A stretch of DNA of 48,198 bases from an uncultured Muribaculaceae bacterium (GTDB lineage: Bacteria > Bacteroidota > Bacteroidia > Bacteroidales > Muribaculaceae). Positions within the stretch are counted from its first letter, which is position 1; every line of letters starts with the position of its first letter. The notes under the pieces were generated by a model. That model searched no databases. It was given only the letters and a program-made list of their open reading frames with translations, and had not been told where the DNA came from. The translations under genes were made by a program, and so were the position numbers. The stretch spans positions 1 through 48,198 of the forward strand of contig CAJUQP010000027.1 in the NCBI GenBank assembly GCA_910588245.1. The letters are read 5' to 3'. Of this stretch, positions 31,456-40,381 are shown piece after piece.

Positions 31456-32768
31456 ATGAAATTTTACGACAGGGAAATAGAGACGGAGACATTACGGCGC
31501 ATTGAAGCGACATCGCACGAATACGCACAGATGACCGTCATAACCGGACGCCGGCGCATAGGCAAGACCACACTCATAAGACATGCCTATAAAGACATAG
31601 ATATGGTGTACTTCTTCGTAGCGCGCAAGAGCGAGGCTTTGCTTTGTGATGAGCTCGCCGACTCTATCCGCCACACACTCGGAGAGGATCTTGGCGACTT
31701 CAACAGCATGGCCCGGTTGTTTGCCGCAGTAATGCAGATTGCCAAACGCAGGCATGTGACTCTCGTGTTCGACGAATTTCAGAATTTCAAGTATGTCAAT
31801 GAATCATTCTTCAGCGACATGCAGAATATCTGGGATGAAAACAAAGAGGAAGCCCATATAAACCTGGTAGTATGTGGCTCCCTCTACTCAATGATGACAA
31901 AGATATTCGACGACCGCAAGGAACCCCTCTATGGCCGTGCCACATCACGCATGCGCCTTCGGGCTTTCCCTTTGTCAACTCTCAGGGAAATAATGCGCGA
32001 CAACAACCCCGGCTACACGCCAGATGACCTGCTTGCCATGTATATGATCACCGGGGGGTAGCCAAATATGTCGAACAGCTCCATATGCAGAAGGCTTTCA
32101 CAAAGAAACAGATCATCAACACCGTCCTGCAGTTCGGATCATATTTCATCGATGAAGGAAAGGAATTGCTCTCTGATGAATTCGGAAAGGATTATGGAAA
32201 TTATTTCTCAATTCTTTCCGCCATAGCCGGAGGATTCAATGAACGGGGCGAAATAAAGTCTTATACAGGGATAGAAGCCGGAGGATATCTTGACAGACTG
32301 GAGAACGCATACGACCTCATATACCGCTACCGCCCCTATCTTGCAAGCGAGAACAGCCGCAATGTCAGATATGGAATCAAAGACAACTTCATGAACTTCT
32401 GGTTCCGTTTCATTTACAAATATCGAAGCGCGGTTGAAATAGGCAATCTCACATACGTGAGGGAGAAAGTAAAGGATGATTATTCCACATTCTCCGGCTG
32501 GATACTGGAAAGGTATTTTCGCCAGATGTACCGTGAGACCGGACTATATAACACAGTCACCAACTACTGGGAAAAAGACAGACAGAATGAAATAGATCTG
32601 ATAGCTGTCAACGATGCGGAACGCGAGATCGTCATCGGCGAAGTAAAGCGCAATCCCCGCCATATAAATCTGCACGGACTGGAGAAAAAAGCTTCTGCCA
32701 TAACCTCCCATCGAAAAGGATGGAAAATCTCCTATGCAGCCCTCTCCCTCGACGACATGATCCCCTGA
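31456..32768 (+). pseudogene. ATPase (AAA plus DUF234-like), frameshifted at a G6 tract
   Basis: P-loop ATPase of the archaeal-type/DUF234 kind, related in plan to the ATPase at 11207. Walker A is GRRRIGKTT (31-39) and Walker B LVFDEF (103-108). The frame stops at 32061 just after YMITGG. Adding one G to the G6 run (32053-32058) gives TGGVAKYVEQLHMQKAFTKK and continues without interruption to 32768, a normal-looking protein of about 437 aa. The C-terminal part (NEIDLIAVNDAEREIVIGEVKR) has a PD-(D/E)XK-like D...EVK motif. So this is a recent single-base loss, a slippage-controlled ON/OFF gene, or an assembly error. Promoter and palindromes are intact. Confidence 0.8.
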
Positions 32769-32820
32769 CACAAAAGTTCAGTCCCACCTTCCCGAGCAGC
32801 CTCATACGCTTACTCCGACA

Positions 32821-32863
32821 AAATAGTGCAACCACGGTTACAGTAACCGTGGTTGCACTATTT
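32821..32863. terminator. 43-bp perfect palindrome after the ATPase gene
   Basis: Arms 32821-32841 and 32843-32863 are perfectly complementary (21 bp) around A32842. Over about 35 bp it matches the palindrome before the gene at all but two positions. It lies between two convergent genes (ATPase and miaB) and ends in AAAT/ATTT, so it may also act as a bidirectional terminator. Confidence 0.6.
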
Positions 32864-32878
32864 ATTTCTCGCAAAGCA

Positions 32879-34246
32879 TCAGAGAAGTTCGCCACGGAGA
32901 GTGGCGGAGCTGGCATCGGTGACACGCACACGCACGAAATCGCCCGGTTTTACGTTTCCCTTCGGGAAGACCACGACCTTGTTCTGGCTCGTGCGACCGA
33001 AATATTCATCGGCGCTCCGCTTCGAACGGCCCTCCACAAGCACCTCCATCTCCTTGCCCACATCGCGCCGGTTGCTCTCGGCCGACAGCTCATTCTGCAA
33101 GGCTATCATCCGGTTGAGACGCTCTATCTTCACCTCCTCAGGCACATTGTCGGGGAGGTGCTGCGAGGCGAAAGTGCCGGGACGCTCCGAATACTTGAAC
33201 ATGAAGGCGGAATCAAACCCGGCCTCACGCATTAGGCTGAGAGTTTCCTGAAAGTCCTCCTCCGTCTCATCGTGGAAACCGGTGAAAAGATCAGTCGATA
33301 TCCCCGCGTCGGGCATCGCCCGGCGTATGGCGGCCACGCGGCCGAGATACCACTCGCGGGTATATTTCCGGTTCATCAGCTTCAGCACCTTGTCGCTGCC
33401 ACTCTGCACCGGCAGATGCACGTGGCGCGCTATGTTGGGATACTTAGCCATGGTGGCGATAGTGTCGTCGCTCATATCTTTCGGATGGGAGGTGGTGAAG
33501 CGAATGCGCATGTCGGGAGCGGCCACGGCTACCGCAGCCAGAAGTTCGGGGAAGGTCATCCGGCTTCCATCATCGCCCTTATAATGATAGCTGTCAACAT
33601 TCTGGCCTAAAAGCGTGACCTCACGGAATCCGCGCGCACGCAAGTCGGCAAGCTCCCGGAGAATGCTCTGTGGCTCGCGGCTCCGCTCGCGCCCCCGGGT
33701 ATAAGGCACGATGCAATAGGAGCAGAAATTATTGCAGCCGCGCATTATCGATATGAAACCTCCCGTCTGCGAAACCCCCAGGCGCCGGGGGAGGACATCG
33801 CGGTATGTCTCTGTGGTGGAGAGCTCTATGTTGATGGCTTTCGAGCCTGTCTCGGCCGCCGCCACAAGATTGGGAAGGTCGAGATATGAGTCGGGTCCGG
33901 CCACGATATCCACACCATAATCTTCGATGAGCTTATGCTTCAGGCGCTCAGCCATGCATCCGATCACCCCTATGATAATGTCGCGGCCGAACTTGCGGCG
34001 CAGGGCGTTCCAGTAGGCGAGGCGCGAGTAGATCTTCTGCTCGGCGTTCTCGCGGATGGAACATGTGTTGAGGAGCACGGCGGCCGCCTCCGTGTCGGAT
34101 TCCGTAGGCTCGTAGCCCGCCATCTCCATCATGGCGGCCACCACCTCCGAATCGGCCACATTCATCTGACAGCCATATGTCTCTATGCGCACTTTCTTCG
34201 ATTTCGTGCAGTTTTTATCGTCTTCAGGCAAAAAAAATGGTTCCAT
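32879..34246 (-). CDS. miaB: tRNA-2-methylthio-N6-isopentenyladenosine synthase
   Basis: Radical-SAM methylthiotransferase that adds the 2-methylthio group to i6A37 of tRNAs reading UNN codons. The N-terminal domain's auxiliary cluster cysteines are C26, C62 and C97. The radical-SAM motif CNNFCSYC gives C171, C175 and C178, and a TRAM domain closes the protein (MEVLVEGRSKRSADEYFGRTSQNKVVVF). 455 aa, complete. The promoter (34284-34315) overlaps that of the divergent CoA transferase. Confidence 0.96.
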   Translation of the reverse strand: MEPFFLPEDDKNCTKSKKVRIETYGCQMNVADSEVVAAMMEMAGYEPTESDTEAAAVLLNTCSIRENAEQKIYSRLAYWNALRRKFGRDIIIGVIGCMAERLKHKLIEDYGVDIVAGPDSYLDLPNLVAAAETGSKAINIELSTTETYRDVLPRRLGVSQTGGFISIMRGCNNFCSYCIVPYTRGRERSREPQSILRELADLRARGFREVTLLGQNVDSYHYKGDDGSRMTFPELLAAVAVAAPDMRIRFTTSHPKDMSDDTIATMAKYPNIARHVHLPVQSGSDKVLKLMNRKYTREWYLGRVAAIRRAMPDAGISTDLFTGFHDETEEDFQETLSLMREAGFDSAFMFKYSERPGTFASQHLPDNVPEEVKIERLNRMIALQNELSAESNRRDVGKEMEVLVEGRSKRSADEYFGRTSQNKVVVFPKGNVKPGDFVRVRVTDASSATLRGELL

Positions 34247-34273
34247 TATATAACTTGTATGGAAGAATATGAT

Positions 34274-34281
34274 TACTTTTG
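34274..34281 (+). promoter_or_regulatory. -7 element of the CoA-transferase promoter
   Basis: TACTTTTG, with a poor -33 match (TTG at 34255-34257, only 16 nt away). Its start site near 34288 would lie within the leftward miaB promoter. Confidence 0.55.
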
Positions 34282-34283
34282 TG

Positions 34284-34315
34284 CAAATTTACCACTAAAA
34301 TCGCAACGCTACAAA
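34284..34315 (-). promoter_or_regulatory. miaB promoter
   Basis: On the minus strand TTTG (34315-34312), 20-nt spacer, TAAATTTG (34291-34284). The -33 element touches the CoA-transferase start codon and the -7 element is 2 bp from the opposing -7 element, so the two promoters cannot be occupied together. Confidence 0.75.
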
Positions 34316-35811
34316 TGAGTTTTCCATTTATTACAGCAGAAGAGGCCGCGGCCTACATAAAAAACGGCGACAACGTCGGCATCTCCGGCTTCACACCCTC
34401 TGGAACACCCAAACTTGTACCCAAGGCGATTGCCGCGAAGGCACGACGCCTGCATGAGCAGGGGGTGCCTTTCAAGATCAACCTCTACACAGGAGCATCG
34501 ACCAACGACTTCGTCGACGGCGAGCTGACCCGTGCCGACGCCGTAGGACAGCGCATGCCCTACCAGGGAAATCCCTCGGCACGCGAGGCCGTAAACGCCG
34601 GCACAGTAGAATATTATGACCCCCACCTAAGCCACGCCACCCAGGACATGCGCTACGGATTCGTAGGCGATCTCGATGTGGCCGTGATAGAGGTGACGGA
34701 GATGAACCCGGAGGGGGAGGTGGTGCTCGGCGCCGGCCTCGGCATGACCCCCACGATAGCCGCGATGGCGAAGAAGGTCATAATAGAATACAGTTCCTAC
34801 TACCGCACCTCTTTCCGCGGCTTCCACGACAACTATCTTCCGCTCGACCCTCCACACCGGCGCGAGATACCGATCTACCGTCCGACAGACCGGATAGGCT
34901 CGCCCGTGCTGAAGATCGACCCGGCGAAAATCATAGGCGTGGTCCCGTCGAACGAGTCGGAGAGCATAAGCTCATTCACGCGGATCAACGACGTGACCCG
35001 CGCAATAGGGCGCAACGTCTCGGAATTTCTGGCCACGGAGCTCAAGACGGGTCGGATGCCCGCGGGATTCCTCCCGATACAGAGCGGCGTCGGCAACGTT
35101 GCCAACGCCGCGCTCTACGGTCTGGCCGAGAATCCCGACATCCCGCAGTTCGAAATGTTTACGGAAGTTGTGCAGGACGCCGTGATGGACCTCATGCAGC
35201 AGGGGAAATGCAGCTTCGCCTCCACATGCGCCCTCGCTTTCTCCGACGAAGCCATGCTACGATTCATGGACGACATCGACTTCTATCGCGGCAAGCTGCT
35301 GATGCGGCCAAGCGAGATCTCCAACCATCCGGAAGTGGTGCGCAGGCTCGGACTGATAGCCATGAACACGGCCCTCGAATGCGACATATACGGGTTCGTC
35401 AACTCCACCCACATCAACGGGACACACATGATGAACGGCATCGGCGGATCGGGCGACTTCTGCCGCAACGCCTGGTATTCGATCTTCCTCTGCCCCTCGG
35501 TGCAGAAAGGGGGACGTATCTCCTCGATAGTGCCTATGGTCACCCATGTAGACCACAGCGACCACGACGTGAAAGTGATCGTCACGGAACAGGGCGTGGC
35601 CGACCTGCGCGGCAAGAGTCCGCAACAGCGTGCCAGGACAGTCATCGAGAACTGCGTTCATCCCGACTACCGCGAGCTTATGCGTGACTATCTGAAGATC
35701 TGCGAGCAAGGCCACATACGACATAACCTCAACGCATGCTTCGCGCTCCACAACACCTACCGCGAGCAGGGCGACATGCGCCTTACCGACTTCGGCCGCT
35801 ATCTGCGCTAA
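34315..35811 (+). CDS. Acetyl-CoA hydrolase/transferase family (succinyl-CoA:acetate CoA-transferase-like)
   Basis: Class I CoA transferase of the Cat1/AarC type, exchanging CoA between succinate and acetate or similar acids in succinate/acetate-forming anaerobes. The start at 34315 is used because the promoter -7 element ends at 34281, so the in-frame ATG at 34279 would precede transcription. The family's glycine motif GIGGSGDF is in the second half, and the probable catalytic Glu is E284 in FTEVVQD, which would form the CoA thioester. EQGVADLRGKSPQQRA is the usual C-terminal block. 498 aa. Substrate pair not decidable from sequence. A lipoprotein gene follows after 29 bp. Confidence 0.9.
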   Translation: MSFPFITAEEAAAYIKNGDNVGISGFTPSGTPKLVPKAIAAKARRLHEQGVPFKINLYTGASTNDFVDGELTRADAVGQRMPYQGNPSAREAVNAGTVEYYDPHLSHATQDMRYGFVGDLDVAVIEVTEMNPEGEVVLGAGLGMTPTIAAMAKKVIIEYSSYYRTSFRGFHDNYLPLDPPHRREIPIYRPTDRIGSPVLKIDPAKIIGVVPSNESESISSFTRINDVTRAIGRNVSEFLATELKTGRMPAGFLPIQSGVGNVANAALYGLAENPDIPQFEMFTEVVQDAVMDLMQQGKCSFASTCALAFSDEAMLRFMDDIDFYRGKLLMRPSEISNHPEVVRRLGLIAMNTALECDIYGFVNSTHINGTHMMNGIGGSGDFCRNAWYSIFLCPSVQKGGRISSIVPMVTHVDHSDHDVKVIVTEQGVADLRGKSPQQRARTVIENCVHPDYRELMRDYLKICEQGHIRHNLNACFALHNTYREQGDMRLTDFGRYLR

Positions 35812-35840
35812 AGGCCGGAACTTCCATACCCACTACATCC

Positions 35841-36782
35841 ATGCTACCGAGAATCATATCCCTACTGACAGCAATAACCCTCATGGCCTGCGCCACCGCG
35901 TGTGCAAGCCGATCAGCCTCGTCAGGAGGCGCGAAGGAGGCTGACAGCGCCACAGCCGCACCGGCAAGCGGCGATGTGGCCACCCTCCCCCTCCCGGCTG
36001 TGCCCGCGGAGATGACCGAACCTGCCGACAGGGCGTCTTTCGTGACGGCACACTTCTGGGACGCGCTCGATTTCGGCAGCGATCCCCAAGCGCTCGACTC
36101 CGCGTTCATGGAGCAGAATTTCGCCAATTTCCTCTCAGTGCTCGCAGTGACCCCGTCAGAGCAGGCACAGCATGCCGTCGACAATCTCCTCTCCCGCTCC
36201 TTAGAGCGCCCCGAGGCCTTCGACATCCTCTGGTGGGTGACGACCCATTATCTCGACGATCCCAACTCCCCGATGCGCGACGAAGAACTCCTCATCCTCT
36301 TCCTTCGCCACGCCTCGGCAGACAACAATATCCCGGAGGCCACCCGACAGCGTTCGGCCTTCAGGCTCACGCAAGCCCTCAAGAACCGGCGCGGCACCAC
36401 CGGCGCCGATTTCCGCTTCATCGGGCGCGACGGAACGGAATCCACGCTCCACAGGGCTCTCCGCGGCGCCGCACAGACCATAGTGATGTTCTACGATCCA
36501 GACTGTGAAGTCTGCGCCGATGTGGAGAAAAGGCTCGCCTCAGACCAGGAACTGAACAGCCGCATAAAGAGCGGGGAGGTGCAGATACTCGCGATAGATC
36601 CTTTCGACACCGACCCGGAGGAATGGAGCCGGCACGCCGCCACTCTCCCGGCGCAATGGACGGTAGGGCGTTCCCCCGGCGGAGAGGTAGACGAGAAGGA
36701 GATCTACGACATACGCGCCACGCCGACCATATACATTCTCGACAGCGCGGGAACCGTCATAGGGAAAGACGTGGCTTTCTGA
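35841..36782 (+). CDS. DUF5106-type thioredoxin-like lipoprotein
   Basis: 313-aa secreted lipoprotein. The start at 35841 begins a signal peptide with a lipobox-like ATAC/CAS segment (LMACATACAS). The longer frame from 35736 overlaps the CoA-transferase gene and adds 35 non-signal residues. Residues about 60-190 are the helical DUF5106 region (FWDALDFGSDP ... HAVDNLLSRSLERPEAFDILW). The C-terminal third is a thioredoxin fold with FYDPDCEVC (CxxC) and the cis-Pro region RATPTIYIL. Likely a periplasmic thiol-disulfide protein; partner unknown. Confidence 0.85.
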   Translation: MLPRIISLLTAITLMACATACASRSASSGGAKEADSATAAPASGDVATLPLPAVPAEMTEPADRASFVTAHFWDALDFGSDPQALDSAFMEQNFANFLSVLAVTPSEQAQHAVDNLLSRSLERPEAFDILWWVTTHYLDDPNSPMRDEELLILFLRHASADNNIPEATRQRSAFRLTQALKNRRGTTGADFRFIGRDGTESTLHRALRGAAQTIVMFYDPDCEVCADVEKRLASDQELNSRIKSGEVQILAIDPFDTDPEEWSRHAATLPAQWTVGRSPGGEVDEKEIYDIRATPTIYILDSAGTVIGKDVAF

Positions 36783-36830
36783 GCCGCGCGCGCAACGGGC
36801 ATCCCCTACGTCAGCATCATTTCCTCCGAC

Positions 36831-37388
36831 ATGCCAGACAATAACAAAAACGAAACAGAATGGACCGCATGGCAGGTATGGCTGCATCCTCGCCGCGCAT
36901 GCTATGCCATAGACAACGCATATATCATGGAAAACGAACTGTCACGCCGGCTTGAAGAGGCCCTTAAGGACGCAGAAACACATAGGTCGGAGTCCGAGCG
37001 GATGGCCGGCGAGATCGACACCCTCTCATCAAGGCTTAAAGAACATGAATCAGCCCTCGCCCAACGCGACAGCGAGCTGGAGGAAGCGCGCGCCGAACTC
37101 AAGCGCACGCGCGAATGCCTGGCGGAAGCCGAGGCGGAGCTCGCCGAACGCAAGGACGTGGAGACCCAGATCAGGGAATTCGACGAGAAACTCAAAGGGA
37201 TGGAAAACATGAAACGCGGATACGAGAAACGTATCCGCGATCTTGAGACGCGCCTGCGCGACGCCATGGTGGAGAAACATACACGCGAGGAGGATTGTGA
37301 GCTTCTCGCTCCCGGCGAGACATCCGTACGGACCGAAGCCCCCACCTCAAGCGACGAATGGCTTATGGAGCTGCCTGAGGATCTGTGA
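36831..37388 (+). CDS. Coiled-coil hypothetical protein
   Basis: Unrecognised 185-aa protein dominated by a long Glu/Arg/Lys-rich coiled coil (about residues 33-150: SRRLEEALKDAETHRSESER, LSSRLKEHESALAQRDSELE). Start uncertain: the coiled coil begins at a second ATG (36927, 153 aa), and the 32 residues before it look unlike the rest. No membrane segment. The last 26 bp overlap, tail to tail, the end of the leftward PEP-synthase-like gene. Lies 48 bp after the DUF5106 gene and could be cotranscribed. I assign no function. Confidence 0.55.
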   Translation: MPDNNKNETEWTAWQVWLHPRRACYAIDNAYIMENELSRRLEEALKDAETHRSESERMAGEIDTLSSRLKEHESALAQRDSELEEARAELKRTRECLAEAEAELAERKDVETQIREFDEKLKGMENMKRGYEKRIRDLETRLRDAMVEKHTREEDCELLAPGETSVRTEAPTSSDEWLMELPEDL

Positions 37389-40380
37389 CAGGAGCGGGCA
37401 CGGCGTGCGGCTTGACAACTATGCCATGCCCATTCCGGCCGTTGATGGCTATGGTAAGGGGAGCGTCGAAACGGACAGCCCTCACCCTGGCGCTTTCGTA
37501 GAAAGACGGTAGGGAGTCGAGATACGCCGGATCATAGAAACCCTGTCCGTGCACCGGATCGACCGTGAAATATCCCACGCCGAAGGAGGTAAGATTCTGA
37601 AAGAAATGAGTGCCCTGCGAAGGCTCTATGTGATAGCCCGGCAACGCCGACTCCACAATGAGCCGGGCTCCGGCTATCTGAGGCCACCTCACGGGGATGC
37701 CCAGCGCGGAGTCTGACGACCCCCAGCGGCCCGGGCCTATGAGCACATAGGGTTCGTTATCCTCAGTGAGGCTGCGGTTGAGTTCGGCAATCTCGCGGGC
37801 CACATCCACATTGCAGGCACTATTGAAATTCTCAGGCCTTACGTATACCACGGTCCTGACATTGTCCATCACGCCGTGGCCGAGGGCCGTCTCCGAACGC
37901 AGTATCAGATCGCTGTCGCCGACGTTCATCACCGAATCGTCGAGCATTTCCTTCTTGTCGACGATCGGGCGTATCTGAAGCCAATAGAGCACACCCTTCT
38001 TCTCCGACTTCATGGCGTCGGGCCTTATGAGGCCGGCGAACTCTATCTCCACGGGACGCCCCATCTCATACTGCCCGGTGGAGAGCATGAAATCAACGGC
38101 ATCGGCCAAAGGATAGACCTTCTGACGCAACACGTTGGCGAAAGTCACGAGCTTGCGCCCGGGCCCGGCTCCGGAGTCGCGGATCATACGGTCGTTGAAA
38201 TCGAAGGTGGAGACGAGATATTTCAGGGCCCCTGTCTTGAAGGCATCGGCCACGGGGAGCTTAACTATATTGAAGCCGTCGTCGGTCGAGAAATCCTCGC
38301 TGCGCGGAGGTATGTCGGGAAGAGCGTAGAGGGTGGTCTGAGTGTCGCGCAGAGCGAGCTCCACTGTCGATGTCTGCAGCACATGGTCGGGATGCTTCGG
38401 GGAGAAGCGCAGCGACAGGCCACCGTCGACTATATATTTCCCCAGACCCGCGGCCACCTCAACCACGCCGTCTTCGCTGACTTCATCGTTCACAGGATAG
38501 TAGTTGAGCGAACGCCCCACGCCGGAGAAACTCGGATAATAGTAGCCGTTGTGGTCTTCTCCCACCACTTCCTGAAGTATGATCGCCATCTTCTCCTGAT
38601 CTATGACATTGCTCGTGGCGTTCATATAAGCCTTTGAGTCGGCGAAGAACACCGAGGCATAGACGCTCTTCACGGCGTCGCAGAGCATGCGGAGCATCAC
38701 GTCGACATCCTTGAGATGAGGTATCATATATGTGGAGTAGATGCCGGCGAAAGGCTGGTAATGGGAGTCCTCGAGCAAGGAGGAACTGCGCACTGCCAGA
38801 GGCTTGTCGATCACGTCGAAAAGGGCGATGAAATTGTCGATGAGCATGTCCGGAAGGCTGGCGGCCAGGAAATGGCGGAGTATCTCCTCGTCGGGACGGT
38901 CGGAAAGGGCCACGGGATAGAGACCGTTCATCTCCATGAACTGATCGAAGATATCGGTGCAGAGCACCACCGTGCGCGGTATCGTGATCTGGACCCCGTC
39001 GAAATCATCGCACACAGGATTGCGCTTTATGATCTGGTCGACAAACGCCAGACCGCGCCCCTTGCCGCCAAGACTCCCCTCACCTATGCGGGCGAAATTG
39101 CTGTAGAAGTCGAAACGGTCTTTCTTGAATATGGCCACCACGCCACGGTTCTTCATGCGGCGATATTTCACGATGCACTCAAAAAGCACCTTACGCACCA
39201 TAGGGGCCTCGTCCATCTTCGTGAAACGGAAACTCTTCACGGCATCGGCTATGGGGAAAAGTGCACGGGAATAGAGCCATCGCGACACATCGTTGCTGCT
39301 GCAATGATAGAACAGCGAGTCGGAGGGGATATTGAAAATATTATTCTGGAGCCCCTTGAGGTCGTGGATACGCATGATCTCCATGCCGGTGGCAGGATCG
39401 GTCACCACGAAGTCGCCGAAGCCGAAATGCTTCCCGACAGCGTCGCGCAGATCCTGGGGCAACGTCTTGGAATTCTTGTCGAGGAACACGTATCCCAGCT
39501 CACGCACCTTCTCACGGTTCTCAGCCTCCGAGCTCTCCATGATGATCGGCATGAAGGGGTTGTCGCGTCGCACCATGGAAGCGAACTTCAGGCCGGCAGC
39601 GCCGTCCTTGCTTCCACCGAGGGGGAAACGCACGTCGGAGATAATGCCAAGCATATTGTCGCCATATTTGCGGTAAAGTTCCGTGGCCTCCTCATAGTCG
39701 CGGGCCAGAAGCACTTTCGGACGCCCTCTCATGCGGAGCATCATCTCGTGTTCGTTGAGAGCCTCCGTCGAGAACTCCATGCTCTGCTTGAGGAGATACT
39801 TGAAGAGATGCGGGAGCACCGATGAATAGAAGCGTATGGAGTCTTCAATGAGCAAGACCGCCTGCACGCCGACTTCGTTGATGTCGTTGTCGGCGTTCAT
39901 GCGGTCTTCTATAAGTTTTATTATGGCCAGTATCAGGTCGACGTTCCCCAGCCAGGAGAATACGTAGTCCACTCCTGCGAGATCCTCGTTGGCAATGCGG
40001 CGGCGCACCTCCTTGGAGAAAGGGGTCAGCACCACAAACGGGATATCGGGATAGAGGGAATCGATCCTGCGGGCCTCGCGGAAAGTCTCGCTGACGTCGA
40101 CTCCCGGCATGGCTATGATGAGATCAAACTTCTTGTCGGCGAGCTCGGTGTAGGCTTCCTCATAGTTGGCGGCCTTCACGAAGCGCGGAGGCGACGAAAG
40201 GTTGAGGGCCACATATTCGAAATAGACGAGTTCCTCCACACGGCCGTCTTCCTCCATCATGAAGGCATCATAGGGGGTGGCTATGAGGAGCACATTGAAG
40301 ATGCGCTTCCTCATGAGACTCTGAAACGCCGTGTCTTTCAGATATAGCCGGGAGAGGAGAGAGTCGTTGACGCTGTTCAT
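37363..40380 (-). CDS. PEP-synthase-like protein with receiver-like N-terminal domains
   Basis: 1005-aa cytoplasmic protein. Two receiver-like alpha/beta domains come first (about 20-150, FNVLLIATPYDAF ... IPFVVLTPFSKE; and about 165-330, VQAVLLIEDSIRFY ... GIISDVRFPLGG ... FMPIIMESSEAE). The region from about 430 to 870 is the pyruvate phosphate dikinase N-terminal ATP-grasp domain (GSLGGKGRGLAFVDQI, PLAVRSSSLLEDSHYQPFAGIYSTY, EVVGEDHNGYYYPSFSGVGRS). The phosphohistidine swivel and PEP-binding barrel of true PEP synthases are absent, so it cannot perform that full reaction. A regulatory or signal-linked ATP-dependent phosphotransfer is possible but unproven. It starts 1 bp after hemD. Confidence 0.85.
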   Translation of the reverse strand: MNSVNDSLLSRLYLKDTAFQSLMRKRIFNVLLIATPYDAFMMEEDGRVEELVYFEYVALNLSSPPRFVKAANYEEAYTELADKKFDLIIAMPGVDVSETFREARRIDSLYPDIPFVVLTPFSKEVRRRIANEDLAGVDYVFSWLGNVDLILAIIKLIEDRMNADNDINEVGVQAVLLIEDSIRFYSSVLPHLFKYLLKQSMEFSTEALNEHEMMLRMRGRPKVLLARDYEEATELYRKYGDNMLGIISDVRFPLGGSKDGAAGLKFASMVRRDNPFMPIIMESSEAENREKVRELGYVFLDKNSKTLPQDLRDAVGKHFGFGDFVVTDPATGMEIMRIHDLKGLQNNIFNIPSDSLFYHCSSNDVSRWLYSRALFPIADAVKSFRFTKMDEAPMVRKVLFECIVKYRRMKNRGVVAIFKKDRFDFYSNFARIGEGSLGGKGRGLAFVDQIIKRNPVCDDFDGVQITIPRTVVLCTDIFDQFMEMNGLYPVALSDRPDEEILRHFLAASLPDMLIDNFIALFDVIDKPLAVRSSSLLEDSHYQPFAGIYSTYMIPHLKDVDVMLRMLCDAVKSVYASVFFADSKAYMNATSNVIDQEKMAIILQEVVGEDHNGYYYPSFSGVGRSLNYYPVNDEVSEDGVVEVAAGLGKYIVDGGLSLRFSPKHPDHVLQTSTVELALRDTQTTLYALPDIPPRSEDFSTDDGFNIVKLPVADAFKTGALKYLVSTFDFNDRMIRDSGAGPGRKLVTFANVLRQKVYPLADAVDFMLSTGQYEMGRPVEIEFAGLIRPDAMKSEKKGVLYWLQIRPIVDKKEMLDDSVMNVGDSDLILRSETALGHGVMDNVRTVVYVRPENFNSACNVDVAREIAELNRSLTEDNEPYVLIGPGRWGSSDSALGIPVRWPQIAGARLIVESALPGYHIEPSQGTHFFQNLTSFGVGYFTVDPVHGQGFYDPAYLDSLPSFYESARVRAVRFDAPLTIAINGRNGHGIVVKPHAVPAPVTDPQAAP

Positions 40381-40381
40381 G

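Noticed and set aside
32085..32768. Separate 227-aa gene starting at 32085
   Set aside because: It is the continuation of the ATPase after the G6 frameshift, and the sequence before its ATG reads as coding in that frame.
38716..39825. Rightward 369-codon frame opposite the PEP-synthase-like gene
   Set aside because: His/Glu/Val-rich shadow composition typical of antisense frames in GC-rich genes.
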